The notes beneath the pieces are model-generated. The model did not search any database, was not told the origin of the DNA, and worked only from the letters and a program-made list of their open reading frames with translations. From Eledone cirrhosa (taxonomy: Eukaryota; Mollusca; Cephalopoda; Octopoda; Eledonidae), in the NCBI GenBank assembly GCA_964016885.1, contig OZ024740.1, forward strand, positions 294,935,097-294,999,096: a stretch of 64,000 bases of DNA, written 5' to 3'. The position numbers and the translations under genes were made by a program. Of the stretch, positions 20,733 to 34,311 are shown piece by piece. The number at the start of each line of letters is the position of its first letter. The first letter of the stretch is position 1.

Positions 20733-23700
20733 CTCTGTCACTTCTCTCACTCTGTCACATCTCCATCTCTGCCACTTCTCTCACTCTGTCACATCTCCAT
20801 CTCTGTCACTTCTCTCACTCTGTCACATCTCCACCTCAGTCACATCTCCACCTCTGTCACTTCTCTCACTCTGTCACATCTCCACCTCTGTCACATCTCC
20901 ACCTCTGTCACTTCTCTCACTCTGTCACATCTCCATCTTTGTCACTTCTCTCACTCTGTCACATCTCCACCTTTGTCACATCTCCACCTCTGTCACTTCT
21001 CTCACTCTGTCACATCTCCATCTCTGCCACTTCTCTCACTCTGTCACATCTCCATCTTTGTCACTTCTCTCACTCTGTCACATCTCCACCTTTGTCACAT
21101 CTCCACCTCTGTCACTTCTCTCACTCTGTCACATCTCCACCTCTGTCACTTCTCTTACTCCGTCAAATCTCCACCTCTGTCACATCTCCACCTCTGTCAC
21201 TTCTCTCACTCTGTCACATCTCCATCTCTGTCACTTCTCTCACTCTGTCACATCTCCACCTCTGTCACTTCTCTCACTCTGTCACATCTCCACCCCTGTC
21301 ACATCTCTCACTCTGTCACATCTCCACCTCTGTCACATCTCCACTTCTGTCACATCTCCACCTCTGTCACTTCTCTCACTCTGTCACATCTCCATCTCTG
21401 TCACTTCTCTCACTCTGTCACATCTCTCACTCTGTAACATCTCCACCTCTGTCACTTCTCACACTCTGTCACATCTCCACCTCTGTCACATCTCCACTTC
21501 TGTCACATCTCCACCTCTGTCACTTCTCTCACTCTGTCACATCTCCATCTCTGTCACTTCTCTCACTCTGTCACTTCTTTCACTCTGTCACATATCCACC
21601 TCTGTTACATCTCTCACTCTGTCATATCTCCACCTCTGCCACTTCTCTCACTCTGTCACATCTCCACCTCTGTCACTTCTCTCACTCTGTCACATCTCCA
21701 TCTTTGTCACTTCTCTCATTCTGTCACATCTCCACCTCTGTCACATCTCCACCTCTGTCACTTCTCTCACTCTGTCACATCTCCACCTCTGTCACTTCCC
21801 TCACTCTGTCACATCTCCACCTCTGTCACTTCCCTCACTCAGTCACATCTCCACCTCTGTCACTTCTCTCACTCTGTCACATATCCATCTCTGCCACTTC
21901 TCTCACTCTGTCACTTCTCTCACTCTGCCACTTCTCTCACTCTGTCACTTCTCTCACTCTGTCACATCTCCACCTCTGTCACTTCTCTCACTCTGTCACA
22001 TCTCCATCTCTGCCACTTCTCTCACTCTGTCACATCTCCATCTCTGTCACTTCTCTCACTCTGTCACATCTCCACCTCTGTCACATCTCCACCTCTGTCA
22101 CTTCTCTCACTCTGTCACATCTCCATCTCTGTCACTTCTCTCACTCTGTCACATCTCTCACTCTGTCACATCTCCACCTCTGTCACTTCTCACACTCTGT
22201 CACATCTCCACCTCTGTCACATCTCCACTTCTGTCACATCTCCACCTCTGTCACTTCTCTCACTCTGTCACATCTCCATCTCTGTCACTTCTCTCACTCT
22301 GTCACTTCTCCAGCTCTGCCACTTCTCTCACTCTGTCACATATCCACCTCTGTAACATCTCTCACTCTGTAATATCTCCACCTCTGCCACTTCTCTCACT
22401 CTGTCACATCTCCACCTCGATCACTTCTCTCACTCTGTCACATCTCCATCTTTGTCACTTCTCTCATTCTGTCACATCTCCACCTCTGTCACATCTCCAC
22501 CTCTGTCAATTCTCTCACTCTGTCACATCTCCACCTCTGTCACATCTCCATCTCTGTCACATCTCTCACTCTGTCACTTCTCTCACTCTGTCACATCGCC
22601 ACCTCTGTCACTTCTCTCACTCTGTCACATCTCCACCTCTATCACATCGCCACCTCTGTGACTTCTCTCACTCTGTCACATCTCCATCTCTGTCACTTCT
22701 CTCACTCTGTCACATCTCCACCTCTGTCACTTCTCTCACTCTGTCACATCTCCACCTCTGTCACTTCTCTAACTCTGTCACATATCTACCTCTGTCACTT
22801 CTCTCACTCTGTCACAGCTCCATCTTTGTCACTTCTCTCACTCTGTCACATCTCCACCTCTGTCACTTCTCTCACTCTGTCACATCTCCATCTCTGTCAC
22901 TTCTCTCACTCTGTCACATCTCCAGCTCTGCCACTTCTCTCACTCTGTCACATATTCACCTCTGTTACATCTCTCACTCTGTCATATCTCCACCTCTGCC
23001 ACTTCTCTCACTCTGTCACGACTCCATCTCTGTCACTTCTCTCACTCTGTCATATCTCCACCTCTGCCACTTCTCTCACTCTGTCACATCTCCATCTCTG
23101 TCACTTCTCTCACTCTGTCATATCGCCACCTCTGCCACTTCTCTCACTCTGTCATATCTCCACCTCTGCCACTTCTCTCACTCTGTCACATATCCACCTC
23201 TGTCACTTCTCTCACTCTGTCACATCTCCATCTTTGTCACTTCTCTCACTCTGTCACATCTCCACCTCTGTCACATCTCCACCTCTGTCACTTCTCTCAC
23301 TCTGTCACATCTCCACCTCTGTCACTTCTCTTACACTGTCACATCTCCACCTCTGTCACATCTCCACCTCTGTCACTTCTCTCACTCTGTCACATCTCCA
23401 TCTCTGTCACTTCTCTCACTCTGTCACATCTCCAGCTCTGCCACTTCTCTCACTCTGTCACATCTCCATCTCTGTCACTTCTCTCACTCTGTTACATCTC
23501 CAGCTCTGCCACTTGTCTCACTCTGTCACATATCCACCTCTGTTACATCTCTCACTGTCATATATCCACCTCTGCCACTTCTCTCACTCTGTCACATCTC
23601 CACCTCTGTCACTTCTCTCACTCTGTCACATCTCCATCTCTGTCACTTGTCTCACTCTGTCATATCTCCACCTCTGTCACTTCTCTCACTCTGTCACATC

Positions 23701-26700
23701 TCTCACTCTGTCACATCTCCAACTCTGTCACATCTCCACCTCTGTCACTTCTCTCACTCTGTCACATCTCCACCTCTGTCACATCTCCATCTCTGCCACT
23801 TCTCTCACTCTGTCACATCTCCACCTCTGTCACTTTTCTCACTCTGTCACATCTCCATCTTTGTCACTTCTCTCATTCTGTCACATCTCCACCTCTGTCA
23901 CATCTCCACCTCTGTCACTTCTCTCACTCTGTCACATCTCCACCTCTGTCACATCTCCATCTCTGTCACATCTCTCACTCTGTCACTTCCCTCACTCTGT
24001 CACATCGCCACCTCTGTCACTTCTCTCACTCTGTCACATCTCCACCTCTATCACATCGCCACCTCTGTCACTTCTCTCACTCTGTCATATCTCCACCTCT
24101 GTAACTTCTCTCACTCTGTCACATATCCACCTCTGTCACTTCTCTCACTCTGTCACAGCTCCACTTCTGTCACTTCTCTCACTGTCACATCTCCATCTTT
24201 GTCACTTCTCTCACTCTGTCACATCTCCACCTCTGTCACATCTCCACCTCTGTCACTTCTCTCACTCTGTCACATCTCCACCTCTGTCACTTCTCTTACT
24301 CTGTCACATCTCCACCTCTGTCACATCTCCACCTCTGTCACTTCTCTCACTCTGTCACATCTCCATCTCTGTCACTTTTCTCACTCTGTCACATCTCCAG
24401 CTCTGCCACTTCTCTCACTCTGTCACATCTCCATCTTTGTCACTTCTCTCACTCTGTCACATCTCCACCTCTGTCACTTCTCTCACTCTGTCATATCTCC
24501 ACCTCTGTCACTTCTCTCACTCTGTCACATCTCCATCTCTGTCACTTCTCTCACTCTGTCACATCTCCAGCTCTGTCACTTGTTTCACTCTGTCACATAT
24601 CCACCTCTGTTACATCTCTCACTCTGTCATATCTCCACCTCTGCCACTTCTCTCACTCTGTCACATCTCCACCTCGATCACTTCTCTCACTCTGTCACAT
24701 CTCCATCTTTGTCACTTCTCTCATTCTGTTACATCTCCACCTCTGTCACATCTCCACCTCTGTCAATTCTCTCACTCTGTCACATCTCCACCTCAGTCAC
24801 ATCTCCATCTCTGTCACATCTCTCACCCTGTCACTTCTCTCACTCTGTCACATCGCCACCTCTGTCACTTCTCTCACTCTGTCACATCTCCACCTCTATC
24901 ACATCGCCAGCTCTGTGACTTCTCTCACTCTGTCACATCTCCATCTCTGTCACTTCTCTCAGTCTGTCACATCTCCACCTCTGTCACTTCTCTCACTCTG
25001 TCACATCTCCACTTCTGTCACTTCTCTCACTCTGTCACATATCTACCTCTGTCACTTCTCTCACTCTGTCACAGCTCCATCTTTGTCAGTTCTCTCACTC
25101 TGTCACATCTCCACCTCTGTCACTTCTCTCACTCTGTAACATCTCCATCTCTGCCACTTCTCTCACTCTGTCACATATCCACCTCTGTTACATCTCTCAC
25201 TCTGTCATATCTCCACCTCTGCCACTTCTCTCACTCTGTCACGTCTCCATCTCTGTCACTTCTCTCACTCTGTCATATCTCCACCTCTGCCACTTCTCTC
25301 ACTCTGTCACATCTCCATCTCTGTCACTTCTCTCACTCTGTCATATCTCCACCTCTGCCACTTCTCTCACTCTGTCATATCTCCACCTCTGCCACTTCTC
25401 TCTCTCTGTCACATATCCACCTCTGTCACTTCTCTCACTCTGTCACATCTCCATCTTTGTCACTTTTCTCACTCTGTCACATCTCCACCTCTGTCACATC
25501 TCCACCTCTGTCACTTCTCTCACTCTGTCACATCTCCACCTCTGTCACTTCTCTTACTCTGTCACATCTCCACCTCTGTCACATCTCCACCTCTGTCACT
25601 TCTCCCACTCTGTCACATCTCCATCTCTGTCACTTCTCTCACTCTGTCACATCTCCAGCTCTGCCACATCTCTCACTCTGTCACATCTCCACCTCTGTCA
25701 CTTCTCTCACTCTGTCACATCTCCACCCCTGTCACATCTCTCACTCTGTCACATCTCCACCTCTGTCACATCTCCACTTCTGTCACATCTCCACCTCTGT
25801 CACTTCTCTCACTCTGTCACATCTCCATCTCTGTCACTTCTCTCACTCTGTCACATCTCTCACTCTGTAACATCTCCACCTCTGTCACTTCTCACACTCT
25901 GTCACATCTCCACCTCTGTCACATCTCCACTTCTGTCACATCTCCACCTCTGTCACTTCTCTCACTCTGTCACATCTCCATCTCTGTCACTTCTCTCACT
26001 CTGTCACTTCTTTCACTCTGTCACATATCCACCTCTGTTACATCTCTCACTCTGTCATATCTCCACCTCTGTCACTTCTCTCACTCTGTCACATCTCCAT
26101 CTTTGTCACTTCTCTCATTCTGTCACATCTCCAGCTCTGTCACATCTCCACCTCTGTCACTTCTCTCACTCTGTCACATCTCCACCTCTGTCACTTCTCT
26201 CACTCTGTCACATCTCCACCTCTGTCACTTCCCTCACTCTGTCACATCTCCACCTCTGTCACATCTCCACCTCTGTCACTTCTCTCACTCTGTCACATCT
26301 CCATCTCTGTCAATTCTCTCACTCTGTCACATCTCCACCTCTGTCACATCTCCACCTCTGTCACTTCTCTAACTCTGTCACATCTCCATCTCTGCCACTT
26401 CTCTCACTCTGTCACTTCTCTCACTCTGCCACTTCTCTCACTCTGTCACTTCTCTCACTCTGTCACATCTCCACCTCTGTCACTTCTCTCACTCTGTCAC
26501 ATCTCCATGTCTGCCACTTCTCTCACTCTGTCACATCTCCATCTCTGTCACTTCTCTCACTCTGTCACATCTCCACCTCTGTCACATCTCCACCTCTGTC
26601 ACTTCTCTCACTCTGTCACATCTCCACCTCTGTCACATCTCCACCTCTGTCACTTCTCTCACTCTGTCACATCTCCATCTTTGTCACTTCTCTCACTCTG

Positions 26701-29700
26701 TCACATCTCCACCTCTGTCACATCTCCACCTCTGTCACTTCTCTCACTCTGTCACATCTCCACCTCTGTCACTTCTCTTACTCTGTCACATCTCCACCTC
26801 TGTCACATCTCCACCTCTGTCACTTCTCTCACTCTGTCACATCTCCATCTCTGTCACTTCTCTCACTCTGTCACATCTCCACCTCTGTCACTTCTCTCAC
26901 TCTGTCACATCTCCACCCCTGTCACATCTCTCACTCTGTCACATCTCCACCTCTGTCACATCTCCATCTCTGTCACTTCTCTCACTCTGTCACATCTCCA
27001 CCTGTGTCACTTCTCTCACTCTGTCACATCTCCATCTCTGTCACTTCTCTCACTCTGTGACATCTCTCACTCTGTCAGATCTCCACCTCTGTCACTTCTC
27101 ACACTCTGTCACATCTCCACCTCTGTCACATCTCCACTTCTGTCACATCTCCACCTCTGTCACTTCTCTCACTCTGTCACATCTCCATCTCTGTCACTTC
27201 TCTCACTCTGTCACTTCTCCAGCTCTGCCACTTCTCTCACTCTGTCACATATCCACCTCTGTTACATCTCTCACTCTGTCATATCTCCACCTCTGCCACT
27301 TCTCACACTCTGTCACATCTCCACCTCGATCACTTCTCTCACTCTGTCACATCTCCATCTTTGTCACTTCTCTCATTCTGTCACATCTCCACCTCTGTCA
27401 CATCTCCACCTCTGTCAATTCTCTCACTCTGTCACATCTCCACCTCTGTCACATCTCCATCTCTGTCACATCTCTCACTCTGTCACTTCCCTCACTCTGT
27501 CACATCGCCACCTCTGTCACTTCTCTCACTCAGTCACATCTCCACCTCTATCACATCGCCACCTCTGTGACTTCTCTCACTCTGTCACATCTCCATCTCT
27601 GTCACTTCTCTCACTCTGTCACATCTCCACCTCTGTCACTTCTCTCACTCTGTCACATCTCCACCTCTGTCACTTCTCTCACTCTGTCACATATCTACCT
27701 CTGTCACTTCCCTCACTCTGTCACATCTCCACCTCTATCACATCGCCACCTCTGTCACTTCTCTCACTCTGTCACATCTCCACCTCTGTCACTTCTCTCA
27801 CTCTGTCACATATCTACCTCTGTCACTTCTCTCACTCTGTCACAGCTCCATCTTTGTCACTTCTCTCACTCTGTCACATCTCCACCTCTGTCACTTCTCT
27901 CACTCTGTCACATCTCCATCTCTGTCACTTCTCTCACTCTGTCACATCTCCAGCTCTGCCACTTCTCTCACTCTGTCACATATTCACCTCTGTTACATCT
28001 CTCACTCTGTCATATCTCCACCTCTGCCACTTCTCTCACTCTGTCACGTCTCCATCTCTGTCACTTCTCTCACTCTGTCATATCTCCACCTCTGCCACTT
28101 CTCTCACTCTGTCACATCTCCATCTCTGTCACTTCTCTCACTCTGTCATATCGCCACCTCTGCCACTTCTCTCACTCTGTCATATCTCCACCTCTGCCAC
28201 TTCTCTCACTCTGTCACATATCCACCTCTGTCACTTCTCTCACTCTGTCACATCTCCATCTTTGTCACTTCTCTCACTCTGTCACATCTCCACCTCTGTC
28301 ACATCTCCACCTCTGTCACTTCTCTCACTCTGTCACATCTCCACCTCTGTCACTTCTCTTACACTGTCACATCTCCACCTCTGTCACATCTCCACCTCTG
28401 TCACTTCTCTCACTCTGTCACATCTCCATCTCTGTCACTTCTCTCACTCTGTCACATCTCCAGCTCTGCCACTTCTCTCACTCTGTCACATCTCCATCTC
28501 TGTCACTTCTCTCACTCTGTTACATCTCCAGCTCTGCCACTTGTCTCACTCTGTCACATATCCACCTCTGTTACATCTCTCACTGTCATATATCCACCTC
28601 TGCCACTTCTCTCACTCTGTCACATCTCCACCTCTGTCACTTCTCTCACTCTGTCACATCTCCATCTCTGTCACTTCTCTCACTCTGTCATATCTCCACC
28701 TCTGTCACTTCTCTCACTCTGTCACATCTCTCACTCTGTCACATCTACAACTCTGTCACATCTCCACCTCTGTCACTTCTCTCACTCTGTCACATCTCCA
28801 CCCCTGTCACATCTCCACCTCTGTCACTTTTCTCACTCTGTCACATCTCCATCTTTGTCACTTCTCTCATTCTGTCACATCTCCACCTCTGTCACATCTC
28901 CACCTCTGTCACTTATCTCACTCTGTCACATCTCCACCTCTGTCACATCTCCATCTCTGTCACATCTCTCACTCTGTCACTTCCCTCACTCTGTCACATC
29001 GCCACCTCTGTCACTTCTCTCACTCTGTCACATCTCCACCTCTATCACATCGCCACCTCTGTCACTTCTCTCACTCTGTCACATCTCCATCTCTGTCACT
29101 TCTCTCACTCTGTCACATCTCCACCTCTGTCACTTCTCTCACTCTGTCACATATCCACCTCTGTCACTTCTCTCACTCTGTCACAGCTCCACCTCTGTCA
29201 CTTCTCTCACTGTCACATCTCCATCTTTGTCACTTCTCTCACTCTGTCACATCTCCACCTCTGTCACATCTCCACCTATGTCACTTCTCTCACTCTTTCA
29301 CATCTCCACCTCTGTCACTTCTCTTACTCTGTCACATCTCCACCTCTGTCACATCTCCACCTCTGTCACTTCTCTCACTCTGTCACATCTCCATCTCTGT
29401 CACTTCTCTCACTCTGTCACATCTCCAGCTCTGCCACTTCTCTCACTCTGTCACATCTCCATCTTTATCACTTCTCTCACGCTGTCACATCTCCACCTCT
29501 GTCACTTCTCTCACTCTGTCATATCTCCACCTCTGTCACTTCTCTCACTCTGTCACATCTCCATCTCTGTCACTTCTCTCACTCTGTCACATCTCCAGCT
29601 CTGTCACTTCTTTCACTCTGTCACATATCCACCTCTGTTACATCTCTCACTCTGTCATATCTCCACCTCTGCCACTTCTCTCACTCTGTCACATCTCCAT

Positions 29701-30351
29701 GTCTGCCACTTCTCTCACTCTGTCACATCTCCATCTCTGTCACTTCTCTCACTCTGTCACATCTCCACCTCGATCACTTCTCTCACTCTGTCACATCTCC
29801 ATCTTTGTCACTTCTCTCATTCTTTTACATCTCCACCTCTGTCACATCTCCACCTCTGTCAATTCTCTCACTCTGTCACATCTCCACCTCTGTCACATCT
29901 CCATCTCTGTCACATCTCTCACTCTGTCACTTCTCTCACTCTGTCACATCGCCACCTCTGTCACTTCTCTCACTCTGTCACATCTCCAGCTCTATCACAT
30001 CGCCAGCTCTGTGACTTCTCTCACTCTGTCACATCTCCATCTCTGTCACTTCTCTCACTCTGTCACATCTCCACCTCTGTTACTTCTCTCACTCTGTCAC
30101 ATCTCCACCTTTGTCACTTCGCTCACTCTGTCACATATCTACCTCTGTCACTTCTCTCACTCTGTCACAGCTCCATCTTTGTCACTTCTCTCACTCTGTC
30201 ACATCTCCACCTCTGTCACTTCTCTCACTCTGTAACATCTCCATCTCTGCCACTTCTCTCACTCTGTCACATATCCACCTCTGTTACATCTCTCACCCTG
30301 TCATATCTCCACCTCTGCCACTTCTCTCACTCTGTCACGTCTCCATCTCTG

Positions 30352-33300
30352 TCACTTCTCTCACTCTATCATATCTCCACCTCTGCCACTTCTCTCACTC
30401 TGTCATATCTCCACCTCTGCCATTTCTCTCTCTCTGTCACATATCCACCTCTGTCACTTCTCTCACTCTGTCACATCTCCATCTTTGTCACTTCTCTCAC
30501 TCTGTCACATCTCCACCTCTGTCACATCTCCACCTCTGTCACTTCTCTCACTCTGTCACATCTCCACCTCTGTCACTTCTCTTACTCTGTCACATCTCCA
30601 GCTCTGCCACTTCTCTCACTCTGTCATATCTCCATCTTTGTCACTTCTCTCACTCTGCCACATCTCCACCTCTGTCACTTCTCTCACTCTGTCATATCTC
30701 CACCTCTGTCACTTCTCTCACTCTGTCACATCTCCATCTCTGTCACTTCTCTCACTCTGTCACATCTCCATCTCTGTCACTTCTCTCACTCTGTCATATC
30801 TCCACCTCTGTCACTTCTCTCACTCTGTCACATCTCTCACTCTGTCACATCTCTCACTCTGTCACATCTCCACCTCTGTCACATCTCCACCTCTGTCACT
30901 TCTCTCACTCTGTCACATCTCCACCTCTGTCACATCTCCATCTCTGCCACTTCTCTCACTCTGTCACATCTCCACCTCTGTCACTTTTCTCACTCTGTCA
31001 CATCTCCATCTTTGTCACTTCTCTCATTCTGTCACATCTCCACCTCTGTCACATCTCCACCTCTGTCACTTCTCTCACTCTGTCACATCTCCACCTCTGT
31101 CACATCTCCATCTCTGTCACATCTCTCACTCTGTCACTTCCCTCACTCTGTCACATCGCCACCTCTGTCACTTCTCTCACTCTGTCACATCTCCACCTCT
31201 ATCACATCGCCACCTCTGTCACTTCTCTAACTCTGTCACATCTCCATCTCTGTCACTTCTCTCACTCTGTCACATCTCCACTTCTGTGACTTCTCTCACT
31301 CTGTCACATCTCCACCTCTGTCACTTCTCTCACTCTGTAACATATCCACCTCTGTCACTTCTCTCACTCTGTTACAGCTCCACCTCTGTCACTTCTCTCA
31401 CTCTGTCACATCTCCATCTTTGTCACTTCTCTCACTCTGTCACATCTCCACCTCTGTCTCATCTCCACCTCTGTCACTTCTCTCACTCGGTCACATCTCC
31501 ACCTCTGTCACTTCTCTTACTCTGTCACATCTCCACCTCTGTCGCATCTCCACCTCTGTCACTTCTCTCACTCTGTCACATCTCCACCTCTGTCACATCT
31601 CCATCTCTGTCACATCTCTCACTCTGTCACTTCCCTCACTCTGTCACATCGCCACCTCTGTCACTTCTCTCACTCTGTCACATCTCCACCTCTATCACAT
31701 CGCCACCTTTGTCACTTCTCTAACTCTGTCACATCTCCATCTCTGTCACTTCTCTCACTCTGTCACATCACCACTTCTGTCACTTCTCTCACTCTGTCAC
31801 ATCTCCACCTCTGTCACTTCTCTCACTCTGTCACATATCCACCTCTGTCACTTCTCTCACTCTGTCACAGCTCCACCTCTGTCACTTCTCTCACTCTGTC
31901 ACATCTCCATCTTTGTCACTTCTCTCACTCTGTCACATCTCCACCTCTGTCACTTCTCTCACTCTGTCACATCTCCACCTCTGTCACTTCTCTTACTCTG
32001 TCACATCTCCACCTCTGTCACATCTCCACCTCTGTCACTTCAATCACTCTGTCACATCTCCATCTCTGTCACTTCTCTCACTCTGTCACATCTCCATCTC
32101 TGTCACTTCTCTCACTCTGTCATATCTCCACCTCTGTCACTTCTCTCACTCTGTCACATCTCTCACTCTGTCACATCTCTCACTCTGTCACATCTCCACC
32201 TCTGTCACATCTCCACCTCTGTCACTTCTCTCACTCTGTCACATCTCCACCTCTGTCACATCTCCATCTCTGCCACTTCTCTCACTCTGTCACATCTCCA
32301 CCTCTGTCACTTTTCTCACTCTGTCACATCTCCATCTTTGTCACTTCTCTCATTCTGTCACATCTCCACCTCTGTCACATCTCCACCTCTGTCACTTCTC
32401 TCACTCTGTCACATCTCCACCTCTGTCACATCTCCATCTCTGTCACATCTCTCACTCTGTCACTTCCCTCACTCTGTCACATCGCCACCTCTGTCACTTC
32501 TCTCACTCTGTCACATCTCCACCTCTATCACATCGCCACCTCTGTCACTTCTCTAACTCTGTCACATCTCCATCTCTCTCACTTCTCCCACTCTGTCACA
32601 TCTCCACTTCTGTCACTTCTCTCACTCTGTCACATCTCCACCTCTGTCACTTCTCTCACTCTGTCACATATCCACCTCTGTCACTTCTCTCACTCTGTCA
32701 CAGCTCCACCTCTGTCACTTCTCTCACTCTGTCACATCTCCATCTTTGTCACTTCTCTCACTCTGTCACATCTCCACCTCTGTCACATCTCCACCTCTGT
32801 CACTTCTCTCACTCTGTCACATCTCCACCTCTGTCACTTCTCTTACTCTGTCACATCTCCACCTCTGTCACATCTCTACCTCTGTCACGTCTCTCACTCT
32901 GTCACATCTCCACCTCTGTCACATCTCCATCTCTGTCACATTTCTCACTCTGTCACTTCCCTCACTCTGTCACATCGCCACCTCTGTCACTTCTCTCACT
33001 CTGTCACATCTCCACCTCTATCACATCGCCACATGTGTCACTTCTCTAACTCTGTCACATCTCCATCTCTGTCACTTCTCTCACTCTGTCACATCTCCAC
33101 CTCTGTCACTTCTCTCACTCTGTCACATATCCACCTCTGTCACTTCTCTCACTCTGTCACAGCTCCACCTCTGTCACTTCTCTCACTCTGTCACATCTCC
33201 ATCTTTGTCACTTCTCTCACTCTGTCACATTTCACCTCTGTCACTTCTCTCACTCTGTCACATCTCCACCTCTGTCACTTCTCTTACTCTGTCACATCTC

Positions 33301-34311
33301 CACCTCTGTCACATCTCCACCTCTGTCACTTCTCTCACTCTGTCACATCTCCAGCTCTGCCACTTCTCTCACTCTGTCACATCTCCATCTTTGTCACTTC
33401 TCTCACTCTGTCACATCTCCACCTCTGTCACTTCTCTCACTCTGTCATATCTCCACCTCTGTCACTTCTCTCACTCTGTCACATCTCCATCTCTGTCACT
33501 TCTCTCACTTTGTCATATCTCCATCTCTGTCACTTCTCTCACTCTGTCACATTTCTCACTCTGTCACATCTCCACCTCTGTCACATCTCCACCTCTGTCA
33601 CTTCTCTAAATCTGTCACATCTCCACCTCTGTCACATCTCCATCTCTGCCACTTCTCTCACTCTGTCACATCTCCACCTCTGTTACTTTTCTCATTCTGT
33701 CACATCTCCATCTTTGTCACTTCTGTCATTCTGTCATATCTCCACCTCTGTCACATCTCCACCTCTGTCACTTCTCTCACTCTGTCACATCTCCACCTCT
33801 GTCACATCTCCATCTCTGTCACCTCTCTCACTCTGTCACATCTCCACCTCTGTCACTTCTCTCACTCTGTCACATCTCCACCTCTGTCACATCTCCATCT
33901 CTGTCACTTCTCTCACTCTGTCACATCTCCAGCTCTGCCACTTCTCTCACTCTGTCACATCTCCATCTTTGTCACTTCTCTCACTCTGTCACATCTCCAC
34001 CTCTGTCACTTCTCTCACTCTGTCATATCTCCCCCTCTGCCACTTCTCTCACTCTGTCACATCTCCATCTCTGTCACTTCACTCACTCTGTCACATCTCC
34101 ATCTCTGCCACTTCTCTCACTCTGTCACATCTCCATCTTTGTCACTTCTCTCACTCTGTCACATCTCCACCTCTGTCACTTCTCTCACTCTGTCATATCT
34201 CCCCCTCTGCCACTTCTCTCACTCTGTCACATCTCCACCTCTGTCACTTCTCTCACTCTGTCATATCTCCATCTCTGTCACTTCTCTCACTCTGTCATAT
34301 CTCCACCTCTG
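30352..34311. repeat. Satellite higher-order block B, copy 1 (period 3,960 bp)
   Basis: Nearly identical to 34,312-38,271 at a constant offset of 3,960 bp. Examples are CTCTGTCTCATCTCCACC near 31,452 and 35,412, CACTCGGTCACATC near 31,485 and 35,445, and the 1-bp-short unit CACATTTCACCTCTG near 33,226 and 37,186. I found about ten substitutions by eye. Confidence 0.92.

Noticed and set aside
13426..24918. 3,830-codon forward open frame (and many other long forward frames up to 62 kb)
   Set aside because: It lies wholly in the 17-bp satellite. The unit has no stop in any forward frame, all three frames are open and read the same peptide period, and most frames have no ATG start. No domain, signal peptide or splice structure is present.
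26507..30235. 1,242-codon frame beginning with ATG inside the array
   Set aside because: The ATG is a single C-to-G variant of a CCATCTCTG unit, recurring near 29,699 by duplication. There is no coding evidence.
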